From: Curvibacter sp. GWA2_64_110
GTDB taxonomy: Bacteria > Pseudomonadota > Gammaproteobacteria > Burkholderiales > Burkholderiaceae_C
Direction of reading: 5' to 3'
Assembly: GCA_001797315.1 (NCBI GenBank)
Contig: MGPC01000013.1
Span: forward strand, 95,492 to 159,491
DNA: 64,000 bases
Under the pieces are notes generated by a model. It did not search any database and was not told the DNA's origin. It worked only from the letters and a program-made list of their open reading frames with translations. Of the stretch, positions 41,201 through 48,543 are shown one piece after another (the stretch's first letter is position 1; the number at the start of each line of letters is the position of its first letter). The position numbers were made by a program, and so were the translations under genes.

Positions 41201-43333
41201 GATGTTGTTGTTCTGGATCGTGAAGCCGGTGACGCCGTCGCCTACCGCAATGCCGCGGCTGATATTTGATCGACTTGTGGCGTAGTAGTCGTAATAAGGT
41301 GAATTGATCGGCCCGGCAATCTCCATGCCTTGCACCGTCACGTTGTTGGCGCTGATGGCAATGCCGTTGACCTCCGCCACATCGGGCACCACCAGCTTGG
41401 CACCGGCTTGGCCCGTCAGCGTCAGACCGACCTTGTTCAGCGCGAGTTGCTCGGCGTAAGTACCGGCACCGACATGGATCGATGCCCCGCTGGTCGACTG
41501 ATTGATTGCCGCGGCAATCGACATGGCCTGGTTGCCGCCTGCGCTCAGATTGCCGACCCCGACCTCGAAGTTCTGCGTTGCCGCCGCACCATTCCAGCCC
41601 TGGATGTAGCTCGAACTGGCGCCCGTCAGATTGACGGCGTAGTCATACGCCTTTTGCTTCGTGGCCTGCAGCCAGCTGTACTGGCTGCTGTCCGCGCTGA
41701 CCGCATTGCGCACCGCATAATCGAAGCCGGCAATGCTCAATGTGCCGAAGTCATACAGTGCCGACTCGTCCTGCAGGTACACCGGGTTGACTTCATTGAA
41801 GTGGTTGTTACCTTCAATGGTGATGTTGTTCATCCGCTGGTTGTAGCTGCGGTTGGCCTGGTACAGCGCGACCCCGCCCCAGGCGTTGTTCAGCGTCGTC
41901 GTATTACGAACCGTGACATTAGCGCTGTCCGTGAGTTGCAGGCCGGCACCCTGGGTCGTCCCGGCATCGTTGCCAACCGGGGCGCCATTGAGCGTCACGC
42001 CGTCGATCAGGGCGCCATCCACCCCGTTCAGATCCAACTCAGCCTTGCCGGCGCCTCGGCTCGTGACGTTACGGATGGTGAAATTTCGCAGACGCGCATC
42101 GGCCGCGCCGCCAGGTGCCACCTTGATGCCATAGGCCGAAGCGTAATAGGTCGATGGACCGTAGTAGGTGAAATCGCGCAATGTGACGTCATTGGCGGTC
42201 ACGCTCATGCCGTAGCCGCTAGTGACGCTGCGTGCATCGATCGTCGTCGCGGCCTCACCGGCGCCCGTCAGCGTCAGACCGGCCTTGTTCAACGTTACCT
42301 GCTCGTTAAAGATCCCCGCCTGCAACTCAACCGTGGCACCGGCGCCGGCCGTACCGGTCTTGGCGATCTTCACCGCATCCTGGATCGAAGCCGTGTCATG
42401 CACCTGAACAGTGTTGGAATGGCCCGAGATATTCGGCGCATTGAGGTCGGACTTGAGAACCACCATATTGCCATCGACCACGATGGCACTGCTGGCCTGC
42501 TGCACGCCCTGCAGGTTGATCACGCCGGACACCAGATTGGCGGCATCCCCCGTGCTCATGAGAATGGTGGCGCCATTCAGGGCGGCGCCCGCCGCGTTGG
42601 TGATCGACGCATTGGTGCCAAGTGCACCGCTGTCCACGGCAAACTCGTACAGCCCATTGTTGAGCGACACCGTGGCCCGGTCGGCACCGGAGAGTGCAAT
42701 GCGCCCACCCGTAGCAGTGATGACGCCCTGATTGCGGACCGAGGGCGACACCAGGGCCACCAAGCCGGCATTCGCGGCCGTGATCGAGCCCTCATTGACC
42801 ACACTGCCGGTGATGGCACCTGTAATGGCAATCGGCCCCTCGGCCATGAATGATGTCTGATTGACCGTGCCGGTCGTAACGATGAGGGAACCGACGTTGA
42901 TGGTCGCGCCCGAACTGAACAGAACGCCATTGGGGTTCATCAGCACCACCGTACCGTTGGCCGTCATGGTGCCGGCGATCTGCGACATATCGGCACTGGC
43001 GGACACCCGGTTCAGCACCGCTGCGCTGGCACTGGGCTGGACGAAGTGGACTTCCTTGCCAGGCAGAATGTTGAACGAATTCCAGTCGATCACGGCACGC
43101 GCTGTACTCTGGTTCAACGTCATCTTGTTGCCGGTAACGTCGCCAGTCACTGTACCCGCAATCACCGAGCCCTTCATCGGCAGCCCCGCGATGTGTGGAT
43201 TGATCACATCGGCCCGAACGGCAGGACAGAAGCACAGTGCCACCGCCATCGGCAACACCTTGAGCGCCAAGCACGGTTCCCCAGCGCGCCCAGAACGGCG
43301 ACGCAGCGGCAGCTTGTTAAGTTTGCTTGTCAT
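38201..43333 (-). CDS. Two-partner secretion exoprotein (TpsA, haemagglutinin-type)
   Basis: This is a large secreted or surface protein of the TpsA class, exported by the adjacent TpsB. The 1710-residue product has a signal peptide (cut near residues 40-41, AVRA), then the TPS domain with NQSTARAVIDWNSF and MNPNGVLFSSGA. A right-handed parallel beta-helix follows, with four copies of a module containing (V/N)AGTY.E(Q/S)(V/L) at about residues 314-382, 600-670, 843-915 and 1184-1230. The C-terminus has a proline run near 1529-1540 and a Gly/Ser-rich stretch at about 1571-1668. Adhesion or biofilm is the typical role; the ligand is unknown. It follows tpsB by 40 bp. Confidence 0.88.
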   Translation of the reverse strand: MTSKLNKLPLRRRSGRAGEPCLALKVLPMAVALCFCPAVRADVINPHIAGLPMKGSVIAGTVTGDVTGNKMTLNQSTARAVIDWNSFNILPGKEVHFVQPSASAAVLNRVSASADMSQIAGTMTANGTVVLMNPNGVLFSSGATINVGSLIVTTGTVNQTSFMAEGPIAITGAITGSVVNEGSITAANAGLVALVSPSVRNQGVITATGGRIALSGADRATVSLNNGLYEFAVDSGALGTNASITNAAGAALNGATILMSTGDAANLVSGVINLQGVQQASSAIVVDGNMVVLKSDLNAPNISGHSNTVQVHDTASIQDAVKIAKTGTAGAGATVELQAGIFNEQVTLNKAGLTLTGAGEAATTIDARSVTSGYGMSVTANDVTLRDFTYYGPSTYYASAYGIKVAPGGAADARLRNFTIRNVTSRGAGKAELDLNGVDGALIDGVTLNGAPVGNDAGTTQGAGLQLTDSANVTVRNTTTLNNAWGGVALYQANRSYNQRMNNITIEGNNHFNEVNPVYLQDESALYDFGTLSIAGFDYAVRNAVSADSSQYSWLQATKQKAYDYAVNLTGASSSYIQGWNGAAATQNFEVGVGNLSAGGNQAMSIAAAINQSTSGASIHVGAGTYAEQLALNKVGLTLTGQAGAKLVVPDVAEVNGIAISANNVTVQGMEIAGPINSPYYDYYATSRSNISRGIAVGDGVTGFTIQNNNIHDVRNGILIHGRNSTGTVSNNRIENTKSGISVQYTDATGISIAGNSEGSIGNEWGLNLHLNGHVDGTGTILSNSTPIASAPTTAWQQSLLSLSTANSGWAVQDQGYTVSNRTRVTVATTGAASNQGSRLTPINTIQGGVNAVVAGGKVNVNAGTYAESVSITKALTLDGAGAGQSIIDPVSSNAVTVSGNIGAGSTVLIDGFTFRDAPSAGVSVEGDTVLGQLTVQNSEFRGNGAYGFTANGSATAGIPGLAKVSLLDSTFAGNGAAYTSATSLGQGDIHFNYYNGDATLRNLTITGSTEHTGIHFRGYHNASTGAVYDAGTWVFDNVTLDGSFRRPSGSAGTWNPSGPGHAIHLFEYGSVANVSFNDVKLNQTVGHGLFLEGLSSTLNIGNTAFGVPDSTITGTGTNPTYSMNIVSGANDQNNVKTNVDATHATFTGAASGFDIEDRVGHALDATGLGLVTWNAGNLYVTQTSGSVQRGIDAASVGSTVNVGAGSYGENVSLGSLRNLNFNGATLQGLTLDAGAAGSGIGGQLTVNGAAGITFNAAVNLLADTTLATTGSNIALNGDVQNAGSTAYALTLTAGSSGTRGNVQMSTGGTQNNALGQLEVKANRFSLAGTLRVKAYKIDALGDVALSNNTLRALGAGSSSTLAAAGNVTGSTTSQGDLTVTASGDVSATVVSEGNTTVVADNISGVIGGSVVAATAQKTLSAAVTAGSSATLVGDSIQGSVSAPTLRVNAGRTVALALAVGAADVRAGVRADVTGRASSIGVNAPHGDLNGSFDKVDNTGDGVIKVNGRALQNDTVAAVIDNLRIPTFVPPPPPPPPPVPAPTPAAAPALAPAPMVVNESVNLDALPPTASGGGGGSIAGPSAPAGGGSSNASGATSGGGNGSTSSGAASGGGSGSSSSSTPSGGGSGTSSSGATTAEGGSSSSSGSSSSGSSGSSSGSTSASGGSGSGRVRIVALSGAPVVAVSRSAPGKAGTAIDKGQAVEIDLSPGQ
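38330..38623 (-). repeat. Gly/Ser-rich coding tandem repeat in tpsA
   Basis: The C-terminal coding region of tpsA encodes about 98 residues of almost only Gly, Ser, Thr and Ala. It includes a roughly 13-residue unit in three diverged copies: NGSTSSGAASGGG, SGSSSSSTPSGGG and SGTSSSGATTAEGG. It is a candidate for length variation by slippage or recombination. Confidence 0.6.
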
Positions 43334-43373
43334 ATCGGCCTATTGTTCTAGTTTGAACCTTTTCCAGCCATTG

Positions 43374-45122
43374 TCAAAAGCGCCACATCAACGAGGCCAG
43401 CAGGCGCACGGCCTTGCCGTTGTCCGGTGCGCTGGCCACAGTCTTGGTCAAGGGCCAGGCGGCCTCCAGCTGGGCCGTCATGTTGCCGGCCAGGTACAAG
43501 CGCGCCCCAACCCCGGCCGAAGCCAGGCTTTGGGTTGCCGGCGTGCCGGCTGACTGCACGCCTGCCTTGGTAACCTCACCGATGTCATAAAAACCCAGCA
43601 AGTGGTAGGCCTGCAGCCACGACAGGGACGTGGCGCCGGCATAGCGCGGCTCCAGGCGCAGGGCCAACCCGCGATTGCCCACCAGTTCGGCAGCGTCGTA
43701 GGCGCGCCCGAAGCGACGTCCGCCGATGGCAAACTGCTCCGATGACAGCAACGGGGTATCTCCCGACCATTGGCCCGCCACGCCGACTGACAGGCCCCAA
43801 TGAGCACTCAGGGGCTGAAAGCGGCTGTAGTCGAACACCAGCTTGCTGAACATGCCGTCGGCACCCACCTGGCTTTTCAGCGCATCTCCTTTGGTCGTGC
43901 CGCCCACGCCCTGGCTGATGTCCACGTCCAGGGTGTTCTGACCTTCAAAGCGGTCCAGCGACTGCCAGCTCAGGCCGGCGCGGATGGCGCGGATGCGGTC
44001 CTCGCTGGTGCGCACGCCCAGCACGTTGGTATCCGTGTCGGTGTTGTCATACACCACGCGGGCCAGCAGACTCTGGTTGCGCGTGCGCAGCAACGGGTAG
44101 CCCAACGACAGCGACATGCCCTCCGAACGCCCCTGAATGTCCGACGTGCGCAGGCTGTCTCCCGGCTGGGTGCGCGCCTGCGACAGCGTCACCCCCAGCT
44201 TCATTCCCTCTTCATTCAGCACCTGGCTGTAGGACAGCTGGTGGTAGGCCATTTGCGTATTACCGGTGCCCACACCGATGTAACGCAACTGGTCGTTGAC
44301 GCCGAATAGCTGGTTGGCCGAAAAACCCAGCGTGGCCTGGTTCGGCCCTATGTAACGGGAGCCGTAGTTGTCGACCGACGCAAAGCCCTCGGCAGCCTTG
44401 ACCGTTGCGATCAAGGTCAGATCGGCCGCGCCCACAGTCTTCGAGGGCGACAACACGCTGCGCAGTTGCACGCCGGGGAATTCGTTGGCAATCAGCAGGT
44501 AGCGCTCCAGAACTTCGGCGCGCATGGGCCGCGTCGCCGCTATTTTTTCCGCCATGGCCGCCAGCTCGGTGCTGACGCGTGCATCGCCCTCGATGAACAC
44601 CGAGTCGATATAGCCCTCGATCACGCGCAACGTAAGCGTTCCGTCACCCAGCGATTGCGGCGGCACGATGACGAGCGACAGAAAATAGCCGGCGTTGCGG
44701 TACATCACCGTCAACGCCTGCGCTAGGACGAAGATGTCGCTGCCCGTGATTTCACGGTCGAGGTAGGCATCGGTGTATTGGTACAGCTGTTCGGGGGTGA
44801 AGACGGTAGAGCCTTCAACGCGGATATTGCTCAGCACAACGCGTATGGCCTTGACGGCTTCTGGCACAGCCTCGCGCTCGGAGCCTTTGAATTCTGGAAG
44901 TTGCACTGCGCCAGCCGGCGCCACGGGTACATCAAATCGTTCACGCAGGCGGCCGGAATCGGTATTGGCTGGCGGGGTAACCGATTGCGCACGCACGCCA
45001 AAGGCCAGCAGCGCCAACACGGCTGCTTGGCAAATGACCGCAAGATACGAAGACCATTCGCTCTCTGATCTACCTTGCAAAGATACCGCTTCTGCGGGCC
45101 TGCAAGAAAGCGACCCCAACAT
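43374..45122 (-). CDS. TpsB/ShlB-FhaC-type outer-membrane transporter
   Basis: This is the outer-membrane beta-barrel partner that secretes the TpsA protein. The 582-residue product has an exported N-terminus, then POTRA domains (VVLSNIRVEGSTVFTPEQLYQ and LTLRVIEGYIDSVFIEGD). A ShlB-type barrel follows, with the NYGSRYIGPNQATLG segment and the conserved HLLGFYDIGEV near the end. It terminates in the C-terminal aromatic SLMWRF, typical of outer-membrane proteins. GGGAGG lies seven bases before the ATG. It precedes tpsA, the usual tpsB-tpsA order. Confidence 0.93.
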   Translation of the reverse strand: MLGSLSCRPAEAVSLQGRSESEWSSYLAVICQAAVLALLAFGVRAQSVTPPANTDSGRLRERFDVPVAPAGAVQLPEFKGSEREAVPEAVKAIRVVLSNIRVEGSTVFTPEQLYQYTDAYLDREITGSDIFVLAQALTVMYRNAGYFLSLVIVPPQSLGDGTLTLRVIEGYIDSVFIEGDARVSTELAAMAEKIAATRPMRAEVLERYLLIANEFPGVQLRSVLSPSKTVGAADLTLIATVKAAEGFASVDNYGSRYIGPNQATLGFSANQLFGVNDQLRYIGVGTGNTQMAYHQLSYSQVLNEEGMKLGVTLSQARTQPGDSLRTSDIQGRSEGMSLSLGYPLLRTRNQSLLARVVYDNTDTDTNVLGVRTSEDRIRAIRAGLSWQSLDRFEGQNTLDVDISQGVGGTTKGDALKSQVGADGMFSKLVFDYSRFQPLSAHWGLSVGVAGQWSGDTPLLSSEQFAIGGRRFGRAYDAAELVGNRGLALRLEPRYAGATSLSWLQAYHLLGFYDIGEVTKAGVQSAGTPATQSLASAGVGARLYLAGNMTAQLEAAWPLTKTVASAPDNGKAVRLLASLMWRF

Positions 45123-45257
45123 AACCCATCCTCCCTGTTTAAGAAACAGATCGGTTAGTTCTATTAGCGATCGCCAGCCGATGGAATAACGCTTGCTACC
45201 TTATCTGCATCCATTTTGACTCTAACATAATGCAACCATTATTTAAATTCGCCAAAA

Positions 45258-45267
45258 TGATGCATCA
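45258..45267. promoter_or_regulatory. Palindrome in the tpsBA control region
   Basis: TGATGCATCA is a perfect 10-bp palindrome in an AT-rich stretch about 140 bp upstream of tpsB. A related half TTGATGC occurs at 45301-45307. It may be a regulator-binding site; the regulator is unknown. On the tpsB strand TTGGCG, 17 bases and CATTAT form a weak promoter match. Confidence 0.3.
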
Positions 45268-45309
45268 AATCACCCTGGCAGGTAGGGTATGTCATGCATA
45301 TTGATGCGT

Positions 45310-45341
45310 AAAAAAACGGGCGCACCGAGTGCGCCCGTTTT
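45310..45341 (-). terminator. Rho-independent terminator after the aceE-aceF-lpd operon
   Basis: A perfect 12-bp stem (AAAACGGGCGCA with TGCGCCCGTTTT) around a five-base loop, with a seven-T run on the minus strand, lies 20 bp past the lpd stop. It closes the pyruvate dehydrogenase operon. Confidence 0.93.
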
Positions 45342-45360
45342 ATCTAGCCGCCCTGCAACT

Positions 45361-47187
45361 TCAGCGCCGCACCGGCGGTACGTCGGTACAGCTGCCGTGC
45401 GCCACCTCCGCCGCCATGCCGATGCTCTCGCCCAGCGTGGGGTGCGGGTGGATGGTCTTGCCGATGTCCACCGCGTCGGCGCCCATCTCGATCGCCAGCG
45501 CGATCTCGCCGATCATGTCGCCCGCATGGGTGCCGACAATGCCGCCGCCGACGATGCGGTGCGTTGTTTCGTCGAACAGCAGCTTGGCCACGCCTTCGTC
45601 GCGGCCGTTGGCAATGGCGCGGCCGGAAGCCGTCCACGGGAACAGTCCCTTCTTGACCTTGATGCCCTGTGCCTTGGCCTGGTCTTCGGTCAGGCCGACC
45701 CAGGCCACTTCGGGGTCGGTGTAGGCCACGCTCGGAATCACGCGCGCATTGAAGGCCACGCTCGCCAGTTCCTGGTTGCCCTGCAGTTCGCCGGCAATCA
45801 CCTCGGCCGCCACGTGCGCCTCGTGCACCGCCTTGTGCGCCAGCATGGGCTGGCCGACGATGTCGCCGATGGCGAAGATGTGCGGCACGTTGGTGCGCAT
45901 CTGGATGTCGACGTTGATGAAGCCGCGCTCCGTCACGGCCACACCGGCCTTGTCGGCAGCGATCTTCTTGCCGTTCGGGCTGCGGCCCACGGCTTGCAGC
46001 ACCAGGTCGTAGGTCTGCGGCGGCGGAACCGCCCCACCCGGCTCAGCACTCTCGAACGTCACCTCGATGCCGGCCGGTGTGGCTTTCGCCCCCACGGTCT
46101 TGGTCTTGAGCATGATGTTGTCGAAACGCGGTGCGTTCATCTTCTGCCAGATCTTGACCAGATCGCGGTCGGCGCCCTGCATCAGGCCGTCCATCATTTC
46201 CACCACGTCCAGGCGCGCGCCCAGCGTGCTGTAGACCGTGCCCATCTCCAGGCCGATGATGCCGCCACCCAGGATCAGCATGCGCTTCGGGACTTCCTTC
46301 AGCGCCAGCGCGCCGGTGCTGTCCACCACGCGCGGGTCGTCCGGCATGAAAGGCAGGCGCACCGCCGAGGAGCCGGCGGCGATGATGGCCTTCTTGAACG
46401 CCACCACCTGCTTCTTGCCGGTCTTGTCCTGCGCCGTGCCGGTGGTTTCCTCCACCTCGACGTGGTTGGCGCTGACAAAGGCACCGTAGCCGCGTACCAC
46501 CGTCACCTTGCGCATCTTGGCCATGGCGCTCAACCCGCCGGTGAGCTTGCCGATCACCTTTTCCTTGTGGCCGCGCAGCTTGTCGATGTTGACCACCGGC
46601 TTGCCGAAGTCCACGCCGAGATCGCCCAGGTGGCTGACCTCGTCCATCACCGCCGCCACGTGCAACAGCGCCTTGGACGGAATGCAGCCTACGTTCAGAC
46701 AGACACCGCCCAGCGTGGCGTAGCGCTCGACCAGCACCACCTTGAGGCCCAGGTCGGCCGCACGGAAGGCCGCCGAGTAGCCGCCAGGGCCGCCGCCGAG
46801 CACCAGCACGTCGCAGTCCAGGTCGGCACTGCCGGCAAAGCTGGCCGCCGACGGCGCAACATTTGCTACAGTTTTAGGAGCTTTTGGCGCAGCAACGGCG
46901 GGCGCAGGAGCCTGTTTTTCTTCAGATTTGGCAGCGAGTGCCGCAGCATCGGCGGCTTCCAGCAACAGCACGACCGAGCCCTCTTTCACCTTGTCGCCCA
47001 GCTTGACCTTGAGCTCCTTGACCACGCCGGCGTGGCTGGACGGAATCTCCATCGAGGCCTTGTCGCTCTCGACCGTGATCAGGCTCTGCTCGGCCTTGAT
47101 GGTGTCGCCGGCCTTGACCAGCACCTCGATCACCGCCACTTCGGCGAAATCGCCGATGTCGGGAACCTTGACTTCCATGAGTGCCAT
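45361..47187 (-). CDS. lpdA: Dihydrolipoyl dehydrogenase with N-terminal lipoyl domain (PDH E3)
   Basis: This is the E3 of the pyruvate dehydrogenase complex. The 608-residue protein has an N-terminal lipoyl domain (VESDKASMEIPSSH), a Pro/Ala-rich linker, then the FAD domain GGGPGGYSAAFRAADLG, the redox disulfide [17 protein letters not shown]-binding GGGIIGLEMGTVYSTLG and the C-terminal HPHPTLGESIGMAAE. The start is the ATG at 47187 with AAGGAG upstream; the frame extends 24 codons further. The linker contains an AT-rich patch near 46857-46895. It ends the aceE-aceF-lpd operon. Confidence 0.96.
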   Translation of the reverse strand: MALMEVKVPDIGDFAEVAVIEVLVKAGDTIKAEQSLITVESDKASMEIPSSHAGVVKELKVKLGDKVKEGSVVLLLEAADAAALAAKSEEKQAPAPAVAAPKAPKTVANVAPSAASFAGSADLDCDVLVLGGGPGGYSAAFRAADLGLKVVLVERYATLGGVCLNVGCIPSKALLHVAAVMDEVSHLGDLGVDFGKPVVNIDKLRGHKEKVIGKLTGGLSAMAKMRKVTVVRGYGAFVSANHVEVEETTGTAQDKTGKKQVVAFKKAIIAAGSSAVRLPFMPDDPRVVDSTGALALKEVPKRMLILGGGIIGLEMGTVYSTLGARLDVVEMMDGLMQGADRDLVKIWQKMNAPRFDNIMLKTKTVGAKATPAGIEVTFESAEPGGAVPPPQTYDLVLQAVGRSPNGKKIAADKAGVAVTERGFINVDIQMRTNVPHIFAIGDIVGQPMLAHKAVHEAHVAAEVIAGELQGNQELASVAFNARVIPSVAYTDPEVAWVGLTEDQAKAQGIKVKKGLFPWTASGRAIANGRDEGVAKLLFDETTHRIVGGGIVGTHAGDMIGEIALAIEMGADAVDIGKTIHPHPTLGESIGMAAEVAHGSCTDVPPVRR

Positions 47188-47197
47188 GTCTTGCTCC

Positions 47198-48523
47198 TTA
47201 CAGCAGCACCCGGCGGAAATCGCCGAGCACCTGGGCCAGATAGGCGTTGAAACGTGCACCTGCGGCGCCGTCGATCACACGGTGGTCGTACGACAGTGAC
47301 AGCGGCAGGATCAGGCGCGGCTGGAAGTCCTTGCCGTCCCAGACCGGCTTCATCGCGCTCTTGGACAGGCCCAGAATAGCCACTTCCGGCGCGTTGATGA
47401 GCGGCGTGAAGTAGGTGGTCCCGATGCCGCCGAGCGAGGAGATCGAGAAGGTGCCGCCTTGCATGTCGGCTGCACTCAGCTTGCCGTCGCGTGCTTTCTT
47501 GGAGAGTTCGGCCATCTCGGCAGAAATCTCCAGCAATCCCTTCTGGTCAGCGTTCTTGAGCACCGGCACCACCAGGCCATTGGGCGTGTCGGCCGCAAAG
47601 CCGATGTTCCAGTAGTTCTTCAGCACCAGCTGCTCGCCGTCGAGGCTGGCATTGAAATCAGGGAATTTCTTCAGCGCCGCCACCGCCGCCTTGATGACAA
47701 AAGCCAGCATGGTGACCTTGATGCCCGCCTTCTCGTTTTCCTTGTTGAGCTGTACGCGCAGCGCTTCCAGCTCCGTGATGTCGGCGTCCTCGTAGCTGTT
47801 GACGTGCGGGATCATGACCCAGTTGCGGTGCAGGTTGGCGCCGCTGATCTTCTTGATGCGCGACAACTCCTTGCGCTCGATCGGGCCGAACTTGGCGAAG
47901 TCGACCTTGGGCCAGGGCAGCAGGCCCAGGGCCGCGCCGTCAGCGCCAGCGGCTGGCTGCGCACCCATGGCCTGGGTACGGGTGCTGCCGCTCATCACGG
48001 CCTTGGTGAAATTCTTCACATCCTCGTCGGTGATGCGGCCCTTGTGGCCGCTGCCGCGCACCTGCTCCAGAGGCACACCGAGTTCGCGCGCAAACTTGCG
48101 TACCGAGGGCGAGGCATGGGGAAGCGCGCCCGTCGGTGCCGTCGGCTCATGCGCCGGCACGGCGACCGGGGACGACACGCGTGCCACGGGTTCGCTGGCC
48201 AATGCCGGCGCGGCAGCAGGCGCAGCCGCGACAGGTGCCGCGGTGGAGGCGGCCGCAGCCGCGGGTGCCGGTGCTGCACCCGCGTCGCTCGCCTCCAGCA
48301 TCAGCACCACCGAGCCCTCTTTCACCTTGTCGCCCAGCTTGACCCTGAGTTCCTTGACCACGCCGGCGTGGCTGGACGGGATCTCCATCGACGCCTTGTC
48401 GGATTCGACCGTGATCAACGACTGCTCGGCCTTGACCGCATCGCCCGGCTTGACCAGCAGCTCGATCACCGCCACTTCGGAAAAGTCGCCGATGTCGGGG
48501 ACCTTGATTTCAACGATTGCCAT
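47198..48523 (-). CDS. aceF: Dihydrolipoyllysine acetyltransferase (E2 of pyruvate dehydrogenase)
   Basis: E2 moves acetyl groups from lipoamide to CoA and forms the core of the PDH complex. The 441-residue product has one lipoyl domain (VESDKASMEIPSSH), an Ala-rich linker, a peripheral-subunit-binding domain (SVRKFARELGVPLEQVRG) and the catalytic domain ending in SYDHRVIDGAAGARF with the active-site His. It lies 20 bp after aceE and 10 bp before lpd, so the three form one operon. Confidence 0.96.
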   Translation of the reverse strand: MAIVEIKVPDIGDFSEVAVIELLVKPGDAVKAEQSLITVESDKASMEIPSSHAGVVKELRVKLGDKVKEGSVVLMLEASDAGAAPAPAAAAASTAAPVAAAPAAAPALASEPVARVSSPVAVPAHEPTAPTGALPHASPSVRKFARELGVPLEQVRGSGHKGRITDEDVKNFTKAVMSGSTRTQAMGAQPAAGADGAALGLLPWPKVDFAKFGPIERKELSRIKKISGANLHRNWVMIPHVNSYEDADITELEALRVQLNKENEKAGIKVTMLAFVIKAAVAALKKFPDFNASLDGEQLVLKNYWNIGFAADTPNGLVVPVLKNADQKGLLEISAEMAELSKKARDGKLSAADMQGGTFSISSLGGIGTTYFTPLINAPEVAILGLSKSAMKPVWDGKDFQPRLILPLSLSYDHRVIDGAAGARFNAYLAQVLGDFRRVLL

Positions 48524-48543
48524 GTTTGTTCTTCCTTGATCGC

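Noticed and set aside
45289..47250. Plus-strand open frame of about 650 codons
   Set aside because: Antisense to lpd; His/Ala/Arg-rich product with no family features.
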